Origin: Gamarada debralockiae
Lineage: Eukaryota; Ascomycota; Leotiomycetes; Helotiales; Hyphodiscaceae
Direction: 5' to 3'
Assembly (NCBI GenBank): GCA_002803225.1
Contig: NXFV01001620.1
Span: 1-64,000, forward strand
Length of the DNA stretch: 64,000 bases
Shown here: piece after piece, positions 35,869-46,473 of the stretch
Position numbering within the stretch: position 1 is the stretch's first letter
Layout: each line of letters begins with the position of its first letter
Made by a program: the position numbers and the translations under genes
The notes under the pieces: model-generated
Told to the model about the DNA's origin: nothing
The model's input: the letters and a program-made list of their open reading frames with translations, nothing else
Database searches by the model: none

Positions 35869-36937
35869 CACACGCAGGAACAGGAACATAATTCCTCCAC
35901 TCAAAAACCGAGCCGCAAGCCAGAGTAAGGTCGAAAGCGCGACCCGGCAACTTTTACAACCATAGAACCACAAGGGGCCACGTAGGCTTGGCGGGTTTTG
36001 TATAGGTGCGCTTGAGAGACTTCTGTCCATATTCGGAGCTTGTCAGGCCGTGGTCAGTAGGATCCAATAATGAGTGACTTAGACCGTGCCACCCGGACGC
36101 AGGGACCCAATTCCTCCACTTAGAGACCACAAGCCGGGCCAAAGTGGAAGCTTGGCCCATTCCTGAGTGGGAATACTAAAATGCTACACGTGCATTGGAC
36201 CATCGGCCTGCGTGTAACGGTGTAGTTTTAATTATGAGTTATTATGAGAGACAAAGGAATAGCGAAAAATAGACTACGAGACATTGATCAAGGTGGCCCA
36301 CCTCTGATCAAGAAATATCAAGGAGACCACTTGGTATTCCGAGTCTCTTGATTCTATTGATGGATGATGATGATGCTAGCATTCCGGGCTGGGATTAAGT
36401 CCCAACTTTTGGATAATAACCGGGGTCCTTTTCCACGTAATAATAGGTCGGTCTATTGTTAGCGCGAATGTGGAGAACTTGGGGCATCCAGTGCGGGGTT
36501 GTTAGCGCCTTGGCTCGGCGGCTCCACGGCCATACCATACTGAAGTTCATGCGATTAGCTCGCTTGAAGAAGAATGGAGTAGAACCTGGCACGATTTAGC
36601 TAGATCCAACGGCGATTACACTGTTCATGGTCTGGGGCGTGTTCTCGTTCTTACCCTAGGGCGACTCGGGAGAAGATGCACCGACGTCTGCTATAGCTAA
36701 TAAGAAAGCTTGATCGAAGCGATGGCGAGGCGAATGCGACGCTGCTACCATGGTGCCCGGAAAAATGACCCTAATGAGTGGAGATGTTGGGTTGTGGAGG
36801 TCAAGGTCCGGAGCAAGCTTCACTCAATTGAGCTAAGATCGGGATTACCATCATGAGCGTGTTGTGGCAGGGATAAAGATTTAAAAACCCAGTCGTGCCT
36901 CTCTTTCGTTCTCACGTTTCTCTCAGAAATCGTCAAC

Positions 36938-38708
36938 ATGAATAACGTCATCACAGAGAAGCCGACCTCAGCATCGGAGGTCGAGGCGCAGCCCACCTCC
37001 ACGGGCGGACCTATCTACGATGTCGACGAGAAGGTCGACTACGACAGAACGGGCGCCATCGATGCCGAGAAGATCGAACATGATATGACTGTGCTCCAGG
37101 CTGTCAAGGCCTATCCCGCTGCCAGTTGGTGGGCATTCGTCATGTCATGCACCATTGTAAGCTCTTGCCCATGATAGGCAGATCATTTCTCTAACGCTGC
37201 GATAGATCATGGAGTCATACTGTGTTTTCTTGATGGGACAGTTCATAGCCACAAAAAGATTCGCCCAGGATTTCGGTGTATTCAGCGACAAAACACACGA
37301 ATATATTATCGAAGCTTCATGGCAGTCAGCATTTCAGTGTAGCGGACCAGTCGGTGCCTTCATCGGTGTCTTCATCGCAGGTCCCATTACCAGTTGGATT
37401 GGATATCGATGGGCAACCATTGGCGGTCTCATGTTCTTGAACGCCTTCATCTTCATCTTCTATTTCGGCACCAGCCAGGGGATGTTTTTCGCGGCCCAGA
37501 TCCTGGAAGGCATCCCGTGGGGCATTTTTATCGCCAATGCACCCGCCTACTGTGCCGAAATTGTGCCACTGAGATTGAGAGCTCCAGCGACGCAGATGTT
37601 GCAGATGTTCTGGGCTATTGGGTCGATCATTGTCGGCGGTATCACTTACCACTACCAATCCAAGGATAACTCCACAGCGTACAGGTTCGTCCGCTCCCAT
37701 AGATGCCATCGAGGAGCACTGTACTAACAGTCATACCAGAATTCCCATTGCACTCCAGTGGATGTTTCCTACTCCTCTCGCTATCCTACTCTTCATTGCG
37801 CCTGAATCACCCTGGTGGCTCGTACGAAAGGGCCGTCTGGCTGAGGCAGAGAAGGCTGTCAAACGCCTTGGACGCGCGAGTGCAAATGATAATCCCGCTG
37901 GCGCAGTCGCAATGATGCGTCGCACGATCGAGCTTGAGAAGAGCGAGAAGAAGCCCAGTCTTGTTGAACTGTGGAAAGGTACCGATCTCTACCGCACATT
38001 GATTGTGTGCGGTGTGTACGCATCTCAGAATCTGACGGGCAATCTGATCGCTAACCAAGCGGTTTACTTTTTCAAACGTGAGTCCAACCATTTCCTGCAA
38101 CCTCATAGCAGACTAACACCAGCTCAGAGGCCGGCATGGCAGAGAACACCGCATTTGCACTTGGTCTCATCACTTCTGCCCTCCAGTTGATCATGGTCAT
38201 GCTCTCTTGGGTCCTCACCACATACCTCGGCCGACGCACCATCTATGTCTATGGTCAATTCATCAACTGTGCATTCTTGATCGCGCTCGGTATTGCGGCT
38301 TCAGTTGGCGGTGGTAAGGCGGCTAGCAATGCGCAAGCATCACTTGGCTTGATCGTCTCCGTCCTGTTCTGCTTGGGACCCGCCCCTGCCTCATGGGTCA
38401 TCATCGGCGAGACATCTTCCGTTCGTCTTAGGCCACTGACAACCGGTATCGGACGAGGTGCCTACTACTTGGTCAATATTCCTTGCATCTTCCTTTCTAG
38501 CTACATGCTCAACACTGATAAGTGGAACCTGGGCGGCAAGAGCGGCTACATCTGGGCTGGCACCGCCTTTTTCTGCACCGCTATGGCTTGGATCTGGATT
38601 CCAGAGATGAAGCACAGGTCCTTCCGTGAGATCGACATTTTGTTCCAGCGTCGTGTCCCGGCTCGCAAATGGAAGCAGACGGTCATTGATATCAACGACG
38701 ATAGGTAG
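36938..38708 (+). CDS. MFS sugar porter, alpha-glucoside/maltose permease-like
   Basis: Four exons join in frame: 36938-37156, 37206-37684, 37740-38077, 38128-38708 (introns 49-55 bp), 538 residues. About 75 cytoplasmic residues precede twelve predicted membrane helices. Sugar-porter signatures are present: GYRWATIGG after helix 2-3, GIFIANAPAYCAEIVPLRLRA, PESPWWLVRKGRLAEAEKAV at the end of helix 6, and LGRRTIYVYG in the second half. The PESPWWL form and the N-terminal extension are typical of fungal alpha-glucoside/hexose H+ symporters at the plasma membrane. Exact substrate not determinable. The gene is intact although surrounded by repeats. Confidence 0.93.
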
Positions 38709-39105
38709 ATGGAAATTGCTGTTTGGAGAAGCTTGAGTGGTACTGCTTGTGCAGGAATGGGCGGCAGAGACGAGTTTCTTACTAGATACTTTCAGGTAAT
38801 TATTTTCAAGATGAGTTGAAGGGTGAGGATCACGTCGGAATGTACTGCATCCTCTACCCTCATCGGTAATGGCTGCTACAGTACCAGGCTTGCTTTTGGT
38901 ATATCTGATTTAAGAGGCTAATACCACGTGAGCCTGACAGAGCAGGATAGTTGAGTCTGGTTTATGTATATTCCTAGACTATCCCGAATAAAGTGTAGCG
39001 TTATTGTCATCCTTAACATGCAGGAATGTTTTCTTGTCACGCAGAGAGAGCAAACACGACACCGATTTCGACTTCAGGTGTACAGCTGTTTAGGTACCCT
39101 GCGCT

Positions 39106-40061
39106 TTAGTACATCCGCGCCACTGGTGCTCTCCATGGCCCTGGAGCTTCGATTATCCGTGCCACTTGTGGCTTTGGTTCTGGCTCATCTGGCTCTAGTG
39201 CAGCACTCTTACGCTTCCGACCACAAATCCCCCTAACAGGTATGACCTCTTTCACAGCACGTGCCACTTGTGGCTTTGGATCTGGCTCATCTGGCTCTGG
39301 CTTGTCTGCTTCTAATTCAATACTCTTACGCTTCCGACCACGTTTGCCCTTGCCCTTTGTAGCGTCTTTCGCAGCACGCTTTATTCGTGCCTCCTCGATA
39401 TCCTCATAGCTCATTACCTTCGCCTTCCCCAGTACGACTGATTTGGTCGATCGGCGAACTTTAGCTTCGTTGTTCATTCTAGTTAAGAGTTGTTTTTCAT
39501 TATCGAGGAGGGCACATTGGGCAAGGGACATTTAAGCAGCATTAGCAAGCTTCTGTACATGTCTCTGGAGGCGTGGTATACTCGTCTTGTTAAGCGTAAG
39601 AGCATCCTGTTTAATTATATTATGCAGCGATATAAGAGCCTCTGCTGACACTGGTGTCACAGGCGTTTGTGATACTTCGCTTTGATGATAAGAACCCACC
39701 TTTATCTCACCTGCTATCAGAGCAGTTGATTGATCTAAGGGCTTCGGTGTAACTCTGAGTACTCTATCTGGGTTGAATGGAAACAAACCACTCGCAGCCC
39801 ATGCGGCGGTGATATTTTTCTTTGTAAATGCCTTTTCCCTTGTAGGGCTATACAGAGAGGTGAAATGTTGCTTGCCGACTGTATTTGCACCTCCTTGAAA
39901 CAGCCTATCAGCCTCGTTGCGGTAGGCTGCCTTTAAGGGTGCAAATACCCCGACATCACAGGGCTAGAGCTTGTGGGAGGTATAGGAGGGGAGACGATAT
40001 AGGATAATGTTATTTTCGAAACAAAACTCTAACGCTTCAAGGGTCTCGTGCGTCCCGAAGC
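39106..40061 (-). pseudogene. Pogo/Fot1-like transposase, C-terminal half
   Basis: Continues directly from the N-terminal half: the codons at the insertion point read on as GTHETLEALEFCFENNIIL, then LPSYTSHKL-stop-PCDVGVFAPLK (a CAG to TAG change in the invariant Gln), AAWAASGLFPFNPDRVLR, a Ser/Thr-rich linker and a basic C terminus with KRGRKRK. The motif order is that of fungal pogo/Fot1 DDE transposases. Remaining breaks are TAG/TAA stops, e.g. TAA between the 39786-39532 and 39531-39106 frames. Confidence 0.88.
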
Positions 40062-40226
40062 AGTTGGATCCCTGATCACGTGACACGCTAGCATGTGACT
40101 GTGAGTCACATGCTTGAGTCATGTGGCATTGCTACCTAATTTGTCTGATGACCATAAAGAACAGTATCTGCCCTGATAGATAGTTTGAATATCATTACAC
40201 TTGTACCTCAGTTCAGAGTTCCTAGT
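40062..40226 (+). repeat. 5-prime LTR of the copia element
   Basis: 165 bp starting AGTTGGATCCCTGATCACG and ending GAGTTCCTAGT; it does not have the usual TG...CA ends under the boundaries set by the target duplication. Contains the palindrome CATGTGACT-GTG-AGTCACATG at 40092-40112. Confidence 0.93.
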
Positions 40227-40240
40227 GGTTATGAGCCTCT
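40227..40240 (+). other. Retrotransposon primer-binding site, half-tRNA type
   Basis: GGTTATGAGCC directly follows the LTR. It is complementary to the anticodon arm of initiator tRNA-Met (loop CTCATAA), the same internal priming used by Drosophila copia, rather than to the tRNA 3-prime end. Confidence 0.75.
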
Positions 40241-40287
40241 TCTTTATGCTTTGAATTGGGACAAGTGGTCAGTGATCACAGACTCAG

Positions 40288-40324
40288 ACCCCAGACCCCA
40301 GACCCCAGACCCCAGACCCCAGAC
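40288..40324 (+). repeat. 7-bp microsatellite before gag
   Basis: About five copies of AGACCCC end just before the gag ATG at 40325. Probably part of the element leader. Confidence 0.85.
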
Positions 40325-41740
40325 ATGACTGACTCCAAGATGGACGAGGTCCAAGTTGACCGCAAGCTCAAAGGCAAGACCAACTTCGTCGGTTGGAAAC
40401 GCGAGTTTGAGCGTGCGGCTAGAGCGAATGATATCCTTGAATATCTTACTGGCGAAGAAGTTGTTCCTCCCAAGCCTCAGACGGAAGACTACTTTGCGAA
40501 GTCTGTCAAAATCGAAACCCGCCGAGCCAAAAAGACTGCTTAGACTGCAACTCCGTCAACTGACGCTAATGACGAAAAAGATGATACCCACGCCATCCTG
40601 ATGTCCACCAACAACAACCTTCGATAGCAGATTAATTACAATGAACACAAAAACGCCAAGGACAAGATGAAGCTCGCAGGCAAGTTGCTAAACACCTGGG
40701 TCTCTAACGGCATCAAAATCGAGATCGAAGATTGCGCAGACGCCAAGGAGGCCTACGACTTCATCAAGAAGCGATATGCAGTCACCAATGAGCGTGCCCG
40801 AGATGGCTTACTAAATCAACTCAACGAACTCAAGCTTAAAGACTGCTCATCTGTGACTGAGTACACCAACAAAGCGCGCCAGATCAAAGCCGATCTTAAG
40901 ACCGTCAAATATAATATGACTGATAACATGCTCGCCACTGCTCTTCTTTATGGTCTCCCTTCCAACTATCGTGGTTTCAAAGAGCAGTACGATTGGATCC
41001 GCTCGACCAAACCCGACGATCCTCCTGACCTGGACTACCTCTATAAACGCCTGCATATCGAAAAGGCCAAGCAAATCCGCATCAAAGAAGAGAGGAAGGC
41101 TAAGGATAAGGCTAAGAAAGAAGCGAGCAGCAATACCAGTGGTAGCACCGGTCACAACGGCAGCCAGAGGCCAAGACGTGAGGACAGGAGCCATTTGAAG
41201 TGCAGCTATCCGGACTGCGGCAAGACCGGTCATACTAAAGAAAATTACTAGACGAAGTACCCGGACAAAGTCCCACGTTCCCTCAAGGAAAACTCCAGTA
41301 CTAACACCGTCAACAAGTCCGTCAACAACAAGCTAATCAATAGTATAGGTGGTAATACAGAAACCAACCTCACTACTTTCAAAGAGGCTTACTCTTGTCC
41401 CGATAGCCTAGGTACAGCTCCCTCCCCTGTACTTTATGCAAACATAGCTGACACTTCGCCACAGATGCGTAGTGTTAGGGCGTACAGGAAGTTGCAGGGA
41501 TTAGGGGGAGCTAGTACTAGCGATTTGGGGGTAAGAGAATTAAGTCTTGCAAAGAGAACCTTAGGAGCTTTCTTAGTCGGCATATCCTGTACACTAGACA
41601 CGTGGTTAGCGGACACTGGAGCTAATATGTATATTGTCAATGATATCAAATGGTTCAAAAAGGAGACTTTTCGTTCATTCAACGACTGCTTAATAGACAT
41701 CAGTACTGCCGATGGCTCTACTACCCTTGAAGTCAAAGGT
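40325..41740 (+). pseudogene. Copia gag and protease region, stop-interrupted
   Basis: Gag starts MTDSKMDEVQVDRKLKG at 40325 and shows the copia UBN2-type core (LLNTWVSNGIKIEI; EYTNKARQIKADL; ALLYGLPSNY), ending in a zinc knuckle at about 41200-41249 whose last Cys is Tyr (CSYPDCGKTGHTKENY). Stops interrupt it at 40541 and 40625 and right after the knuckle. The aspartic protease follows near 41600 with the active site in LADTGAN (DTG), then a beta-rich segment. Gag, protease and integrase are in the same frame. The product would have formed the virus-like particle of the element. Confidence 0.88.
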
Positions 41741-43200
41741 GGGGGGGTAGTTTAAGTGATTCTTAAAACCCCTGATGGGTTTCTAGTGACGGTGTTACTT
41801 TTAGAAGTTGCTTACGCTCCTCAAGGGAAATGCAATCTATTCTCAGGCGGGATGTTCGCTCAGAAAGCTAAGCTAACGGGCGTCTATAATGATCAGTATA
41901 TAACGTGGATAAACGGCCAAGGACATAAGATTAGACATATTATTTTCAAGAATGGTCTATACTACCTCGACGCTTAGAAGGCACTCAACCCTTTTGAATC
42001 GGGAGAGGTTATTGTAGCCACAATCAACTTTGATGACCCGGTATAGAAATGGCATCGTTGACTCGGATACCTTAGATTTCAGAATATGTTGAATCTGCTG
42101 GATTCCTCTACTAGAATGGAAGTCATACTAGCGCAGATCAGGGCTAAGCTCAAGGCAGTGTGCCTAGTATATGCAGTCACACAGGCTCTAGTCAAGATCC
42201 CACGGGATCTAGCTAAGCGCCGCGTGTAAGAGCTAGGACAGATAGTGCACGTTGACGTATAGGGACTATACCCGATTGAAGGTTTTGATGGCACGAAATA
42301 CTTCCTTTTTATTACCGACGACTGTACCCGGTACATATAGAGTACGCGATTCGATTGCAAATACCAGCTCCTTGAAGTCTTCAAATCCCTGGTCAAAATC
42401 ATCCAGAAGGCCTATAACATCACCATTCGGTGCTGCCGCCTAGACAACGAGTTTGAGAAAGGACCGGTTAGCAGATGGTGCGACGCCTATTCTATAGTCA
42501 GAGAACCTATCGAACCGTATGCACATTATTAGAATGGAGTCGCTAAAAGAACTAATTGTATAATTCGAGAAAAGACTACACCTATGGTATAAGAAACGTC
42601 TATCTCTAGATAAGTATCAAAGATCATCTTGGAGAAGGGCACTGAGCTTCTCCGTGTCTCGAGTATCCCAGAGAACCTCTGGCCCGAAGCCATATAACAT
42701 GCCGTCTGGCTTAAAAACCAAATACCGGCGCGGGCGTTACGGAAGAAAGACGCGAAGACTCTATACGAAGCCTTGAAGGGGGACAAACCCACTTTCTCGC
42801 GAGAACGCATATAGGGCAGCCAAGCGTATATCACCTATCCTCTAGAGTTTTGAACTTCGGCCAAAATGACTAAGCTACATAGCCCTCGTAGCTAGCTAGG
42901 CTATTTCGTTGGTTGCGAAAGCGAGGCGATATACCATATCTACTCTCCTGAGAAGCACAAGGTCTATCGAATTAGTATTGCCAGGGTCGAGGACAGTGAG
43001 GGACTAGATGATCCCTATAATGTACCTTGCCTAGAAGACAAAGTCCCTACCCCAGATGCTAAGGCCTTAGACCATCTCGCCTCGGAAGGCGAAGAAGAGA
43101 CACTGGGTGATCGTGGCAGCGACTATAAGGACGACCGTGACTCTGATCCTTCTTCAGAAGAGAATCTTGACGAAGCGGCTGGACGAGAACAACCCGCTGC
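41741..43200 (+). pseudogene. Copia integrase region, stop-interrupted
   Basis: A linker (LEVAYAPQGKCNLFS) leads to the GAG-pre-integrase motif near 42050 (KWHR then LGYLRFQNML) and the catalytic core: first Asp in HVDV near 42250, second Asp in RLDNEF near 42430-42445, and a downstream PYAHYQNGVAKR segment holding the region where the catalytic Glu is expected. The GYFVGCESEAIYHIYSPEKH block near 42900 is the conserved C-terminal part of copia integrases. Several TAG/TGA stops occur at Gln or Trp positions. The frame changes somewhere between 43100 and 43620. Confidence 0.85.
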
Positions 43201-43625
43201 AGAAAACTATTTACTAAGCGTAGGTTGAGACTGAACATACAGACGATAAAGATGCCGATAATAAAGGTAAGGGTGACGGGGAAGGAATAATGCCTGTAGT
43301 TGTATCTAAGTACTTTAATCGATTTCGATACGCCGGCATGGCCAAGCGTAAGATTGCGGATGATATGACGGTGGCGCTAAAAGGGAGCCGCCAAGCTACT
43401 TATAGTCAAAATGGCGCCAACTAAAATGATTCGTCCTCTGAAGACTTAGACATAAAAGACGACTCCTGGTACTACTCAGATGATGGTTTTGTGTCCTAGG
43501 CGTACTGGAATTTTGTTGCTAAACATAGGGCTTATATAATAAAGAACTACTTACTAGATGACGAAAAATGCGATAAATACTTCCGTTTTGGACGAAAGTG
43601 CGATTTCACAACGAAGGGGACGCTT

Positions 43626-44333
43626 TGCACGATATGTGTAGAAGGGGGAGGAGGAGTATGCCGACTATAGACAAAGCAAACAAAGAAGCTAGTTCTTCCA
43701 AAAAATCGTGGCTAGAAGAAACAGATTACCGGATTGGAACAGGATCCTTTGTATCGGAAATGTTTCACTTTTTCCGTTCTATGCCTTCTTGCTAGTCTAG
43801 CGGACTTACAATGCAACAGATGTTAGAAATTGAACCGGCCTTGTGTCTAAGACCTGAAGGGGGCTGAGAAATCGAAATACAATGAAGACCGTAAAGCAGA
43901 AAGGAAACAAGCATTATAAGAGAGACTAGGATTTAGGGCCGTCTCTCGAGACCAGAAGTGCTATTGATGTGCTAAGAAGAGGATAGCATGTAATAGAAAA
44001 CAACCGTATAACAAATGTAATAGCAAACGCCTACGCACAACCTGTTGACTGCAAGGACTAGAGCAGTTACCTATATGTGTTTACTGTAGTTCTGTCAATG
44101 CTTACTACGACCGCAGTCGACTATGTAAGAGGTGTATCAACAAGAAGAGGACGTGCTTGTATGAGGCACAAGGCGGTCTACTCTTTAGATTATATATAGT
44201 CCCAGATGGCCTAGTCCCAAAGGGGTTCGCCTTAGTAGGAGCTTTGGTGGAAGGAGAGTCATCCGACGACGAGTGTGTACGTTGTCAGAGGAGAAAATTA
44301 AACTGTAGTGGAGAATAACCTTGCTACAGATGT
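43626..44333 (+). pseudogene. Zn2Cys6-like cysteine-cluster array inside copia pol
   Basis: All motifs lie in the frame of the downstream reverse transcriptase. Cluster A is partial: CTIC...C at 43626-43661 and C-x2-C-x6-C at 43812-43844 (CNRC...LNRPC). Cluster B, 43959-44045, is C-x2-C-x6-C-x5-Y-x2-C-x8-C. Cluster C, 44076-44156, is C-x2-C-x6-Y-x5-C-x2-C-x6-C. Cluster D, 44274-44333, is C-x2-C-x6-C-x5-C-x2-C with RRKLNC in the middle. In B and C the one missing Cys is Tyr, a single G-to-A step. Basic residues between the second and third Cys match fungal binuclear zinc clusters. Role inferred: DNA binding, perhaps target choice. Confidence 0.7.
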
Positions 44334-44639
44334 GTCCGGGATTAGATTACTTTCTAAATTGCTTAATGTAACTATCGATACTCTAACGGGACATATAACT
44401 TATAGACGGTTCGACCTTTCTAATCAAATGAACTCGGTCAGCCGAGTATCCGGGAGGAGTACGAGAACTACACTAGTAGAAAAAGGAATTTATCTAAAGA
44501 AGTCAAAACCTTGATAAATACATCTAGAACTAGACGTTTGGCGGATGAGGACGATTTGCAGCCTTAGGTGGCTAATACAGTTAACGATGACACTGTTGAA
44601 AGTGTACATAGTACGCTATAGGAAGCGGCCAAAGACCGT

Positions 44640-46230
44640 ATTAAACGATTCAAATTCGGACTATCAGTATACCGCGAACGAGCTTCTCTACTCCTTGAAT
44701 TGAAACTAAGCAGCTCTACTAATGCCAAATACTATGAGGCTAAGAAAAAAGAACTCAAATCTCATGAGGAGAAGGGTACTTGGCAGGTCGTCTTACTCCC
44801 GGAAGGGATTAAGCCAGTCACTTCCCGATGGGTAAACACTAATAAATATGGGCTAGACGGACAGCTCTTTAAGCACAAATCTCGCTTGGTTGCCAGAGGC
44901 TTTTAGTAGGAAGAAGGGATTGACTATAAGGAGACGTTTGTGTCAGTAGTCAAGCCTGCTTCGACCTGCATCTTACTAGTATTAGCAGCCATTCTCTGCT
45001 GGTCTATTCACTAAGGAGATATTAAAACTGCTTTCTTGAACAGCGACCTCGATAAGCCAGTCTATATGAAGGCCCCGAAGGACATCAGATTACCCCGTGG
45101 ATTCTGTTTATTGCTCATAAAGGCCCTTTACAAATTAAAACAATCCCCTCGTGCATAGTATCAAAAGCTTTAGAACACTTTAATGGACTAGGGGTGGCGA
45201 ATATTAGCCTATGACCTATGTGTCTTTATCAACGATAGTACCGGGCTTATACTCGAAGTCTATATAGACGATATCAATGTTATAGGCAAGGATATCCAGG
45301 CAATTCTTGACTTCAAGACCCAGATCTTATAAACATTCCCTATGACCGACGATGGGGAGTGCTCCTGGTACCTAGGAATATACGTAGAGCAGAAACCTGG
45401 AGAAATTCGTATTCATCAAAAATAATACATCAACTAGATTGTCGCTAAGTATAGATTCAGCTAAGTTACACTAGTCAAAACGCCTCTTGATAAAGATATC
45501 AAGCTTGCTAAGGAGAATAACTATACCGCTTATCCTAAATTTTGCACAAAGTATTAATCCAAAGTCGGATCACTTAATTTTGCTAGTAATCAGACGAGAC
45601 TAGATATTGCCTTTGTGACGGGCTATATCGCTTGATATGCATCCAATCCAAATCAGACACATATGAGTGCCGTGGATCGCATCTTTACATACCTTAAGAA
45701 TGATCCAAGGAAGGCAATTGTTTATTTAAGAAGACACGGTCTTCAACTAAAAGGTTTCGTAGATAGTGATTTTGCTGGGTATGAAGACTCGTATAGGTTA
45801 TTGACTAGGTGGGTATTTACCCTTGCTAGAGGACTTATTTCCTAGTCATCTCAGAGACAGAAAATGGTGGCTATATCAACTATGGATATAGAGTATATTG
45901 CAGGCGCAGAGGCTGTAAAGGAAGCCGTGTGGATTCGTAACTTTATCAACGATCTTTGTATTCCGGGAGTCTATATCGATACGGTCCTACTATATATTAA
46001 TAACAACTTAGCCTTAAAGCTTACGAGAAATCCAAAATTCTATAGCAGGTCAAAACATATTGATGTTAAGCACTATTTCATTTGCGAAAAAGTAGACGAA
46101 GAAGTCATCAATACCTAACGTGTGGAAACGAGGGATAACTTGGCTGATGTATTTACTAAAGCCTTACTAAGGCCTACGCATGAGGATATAGTGAATCGAC
46201 TGAATCTTCTGTTAGGGGGAGATTAGAGAC
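44640..46230 (+). pseudogene. Copia reverse transcriptase and RNase H, stop-interrupted
   Basis: The reverse transcriptase begins near 44640-44700 (YYEAKKKELKSHEEKGTWQ; TSRWVNTNKY; KSRLVARGF) and includes DIKTAFLNSDL (first catalytic Asp) and the YIDD box with flanking VYIDDINVIG near 45265. RNase H follows with FVDSDFAGYED, AISTMDIEYIAG and KHIDVKHYFI near 45760-46075, and the tail NLADVFTKAL that closes copia pol. Stops are almost all TAG at Gln positions. Copia order integrase-before-RT is preserved. Confidence 0.92.
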
Positions 46231-46265
46231 TATAATGTCAGATCAGGTTGTGGGATCCTTTGAGG

Positions 46266-46295
46266 GTGCCACGGGCCCCTTCGGGTCCGTGGCAC
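46266..46295 (+). other. 13-bp-stem hairpin next to the polypurine tract
   Basis: GTGCCACGGGCCC and GGGTCCGTGGCAC pair over 13 bp with one G-U wobble around a four-base loop (CTTC); the polypurine tract begins one base later. In RNA it would be very stable. It could act as a transcription or reverse-transcription signal, or as a terminator-like structure. Confidence 0.8.
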
Positions 46296-46303
46296 AAGGG
46301 GAG

Positions 46304-46468
46304 AGTTGGATCCCTGATCACGTGACACGCTAGCATGTGACTGTGAGTCACATGCTTGAGTCATGTGGCATTGCTACCTAATTTGTCTGATGACTATAAA
46401 GAATAGTATCTGCCCTGATAGATAGTTTGAATATCATCACACTTGTACCTTAGTTCAGAGTTCCTAGT
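46304..46468 (+). repeat. 3-prime LTR of the copia element
   Basis: 165 bp, identical to the 5-prime LTR except four C/T transitions (for example ACCATA/ACTATA, GAACAG/GAATAG, CATTA/CATCA, CCTCAG/CCTTAG). Confidence 0.93.
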
Positions 46469-46473
46469 GAAGC

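Larger units (their letters stand above)
34620..36930. other. Repeat-rich gene-free region upstream of the MFS gene
   Basis: AT-rich to 35040, then a 125-bp MITE, a 31-bp minisatellite and a duplicated non-coding block. A short minus-strand frame at 36592-36400 has no recognised motif. Just before 36938, a TTTAAAAA box and CT-rich leader (36885-36935) look like the MFS promoter core. Confidence 0.5.
40062..46468 (+). mobile_element. Complete Ty1/copia LTR retrotransposon (6,407 bp)
   Basis: Two 165-bp LTRs (40062-40226, 46304-46468) flank gag, protease, integrase, reverse transcriptase and RNase H in copia order. A 5-bp target duplication GAAGC stands on both sides (40057-40061, 46469-46473). 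The primer-binding site follows the 5-prime LTR and a polypurine tract AAGGGGAG precedes the 3-prime LTR. The LTRs differ at four positions, all C/T transitions. Coding frames carry many TAG/TAA stops at Gln positions, so the copy is defective. Inserted in the transposase of the Fot1-like element. Confidence 0.95.

Noticed and set aside
25807..36160. Possible Starship or Helitron cargo region
   Set aside because: No DUF3435-type tyrosine recombinase, Rep/helicase or element boundaries could be seen; only decayed accessory genes.
40256..40324. Gag start upstream of 40325
   Set aside because: The upstream extension is the 7-bp microsatellite leader; the methionine at 40325 begins recognisable Gag sequence.
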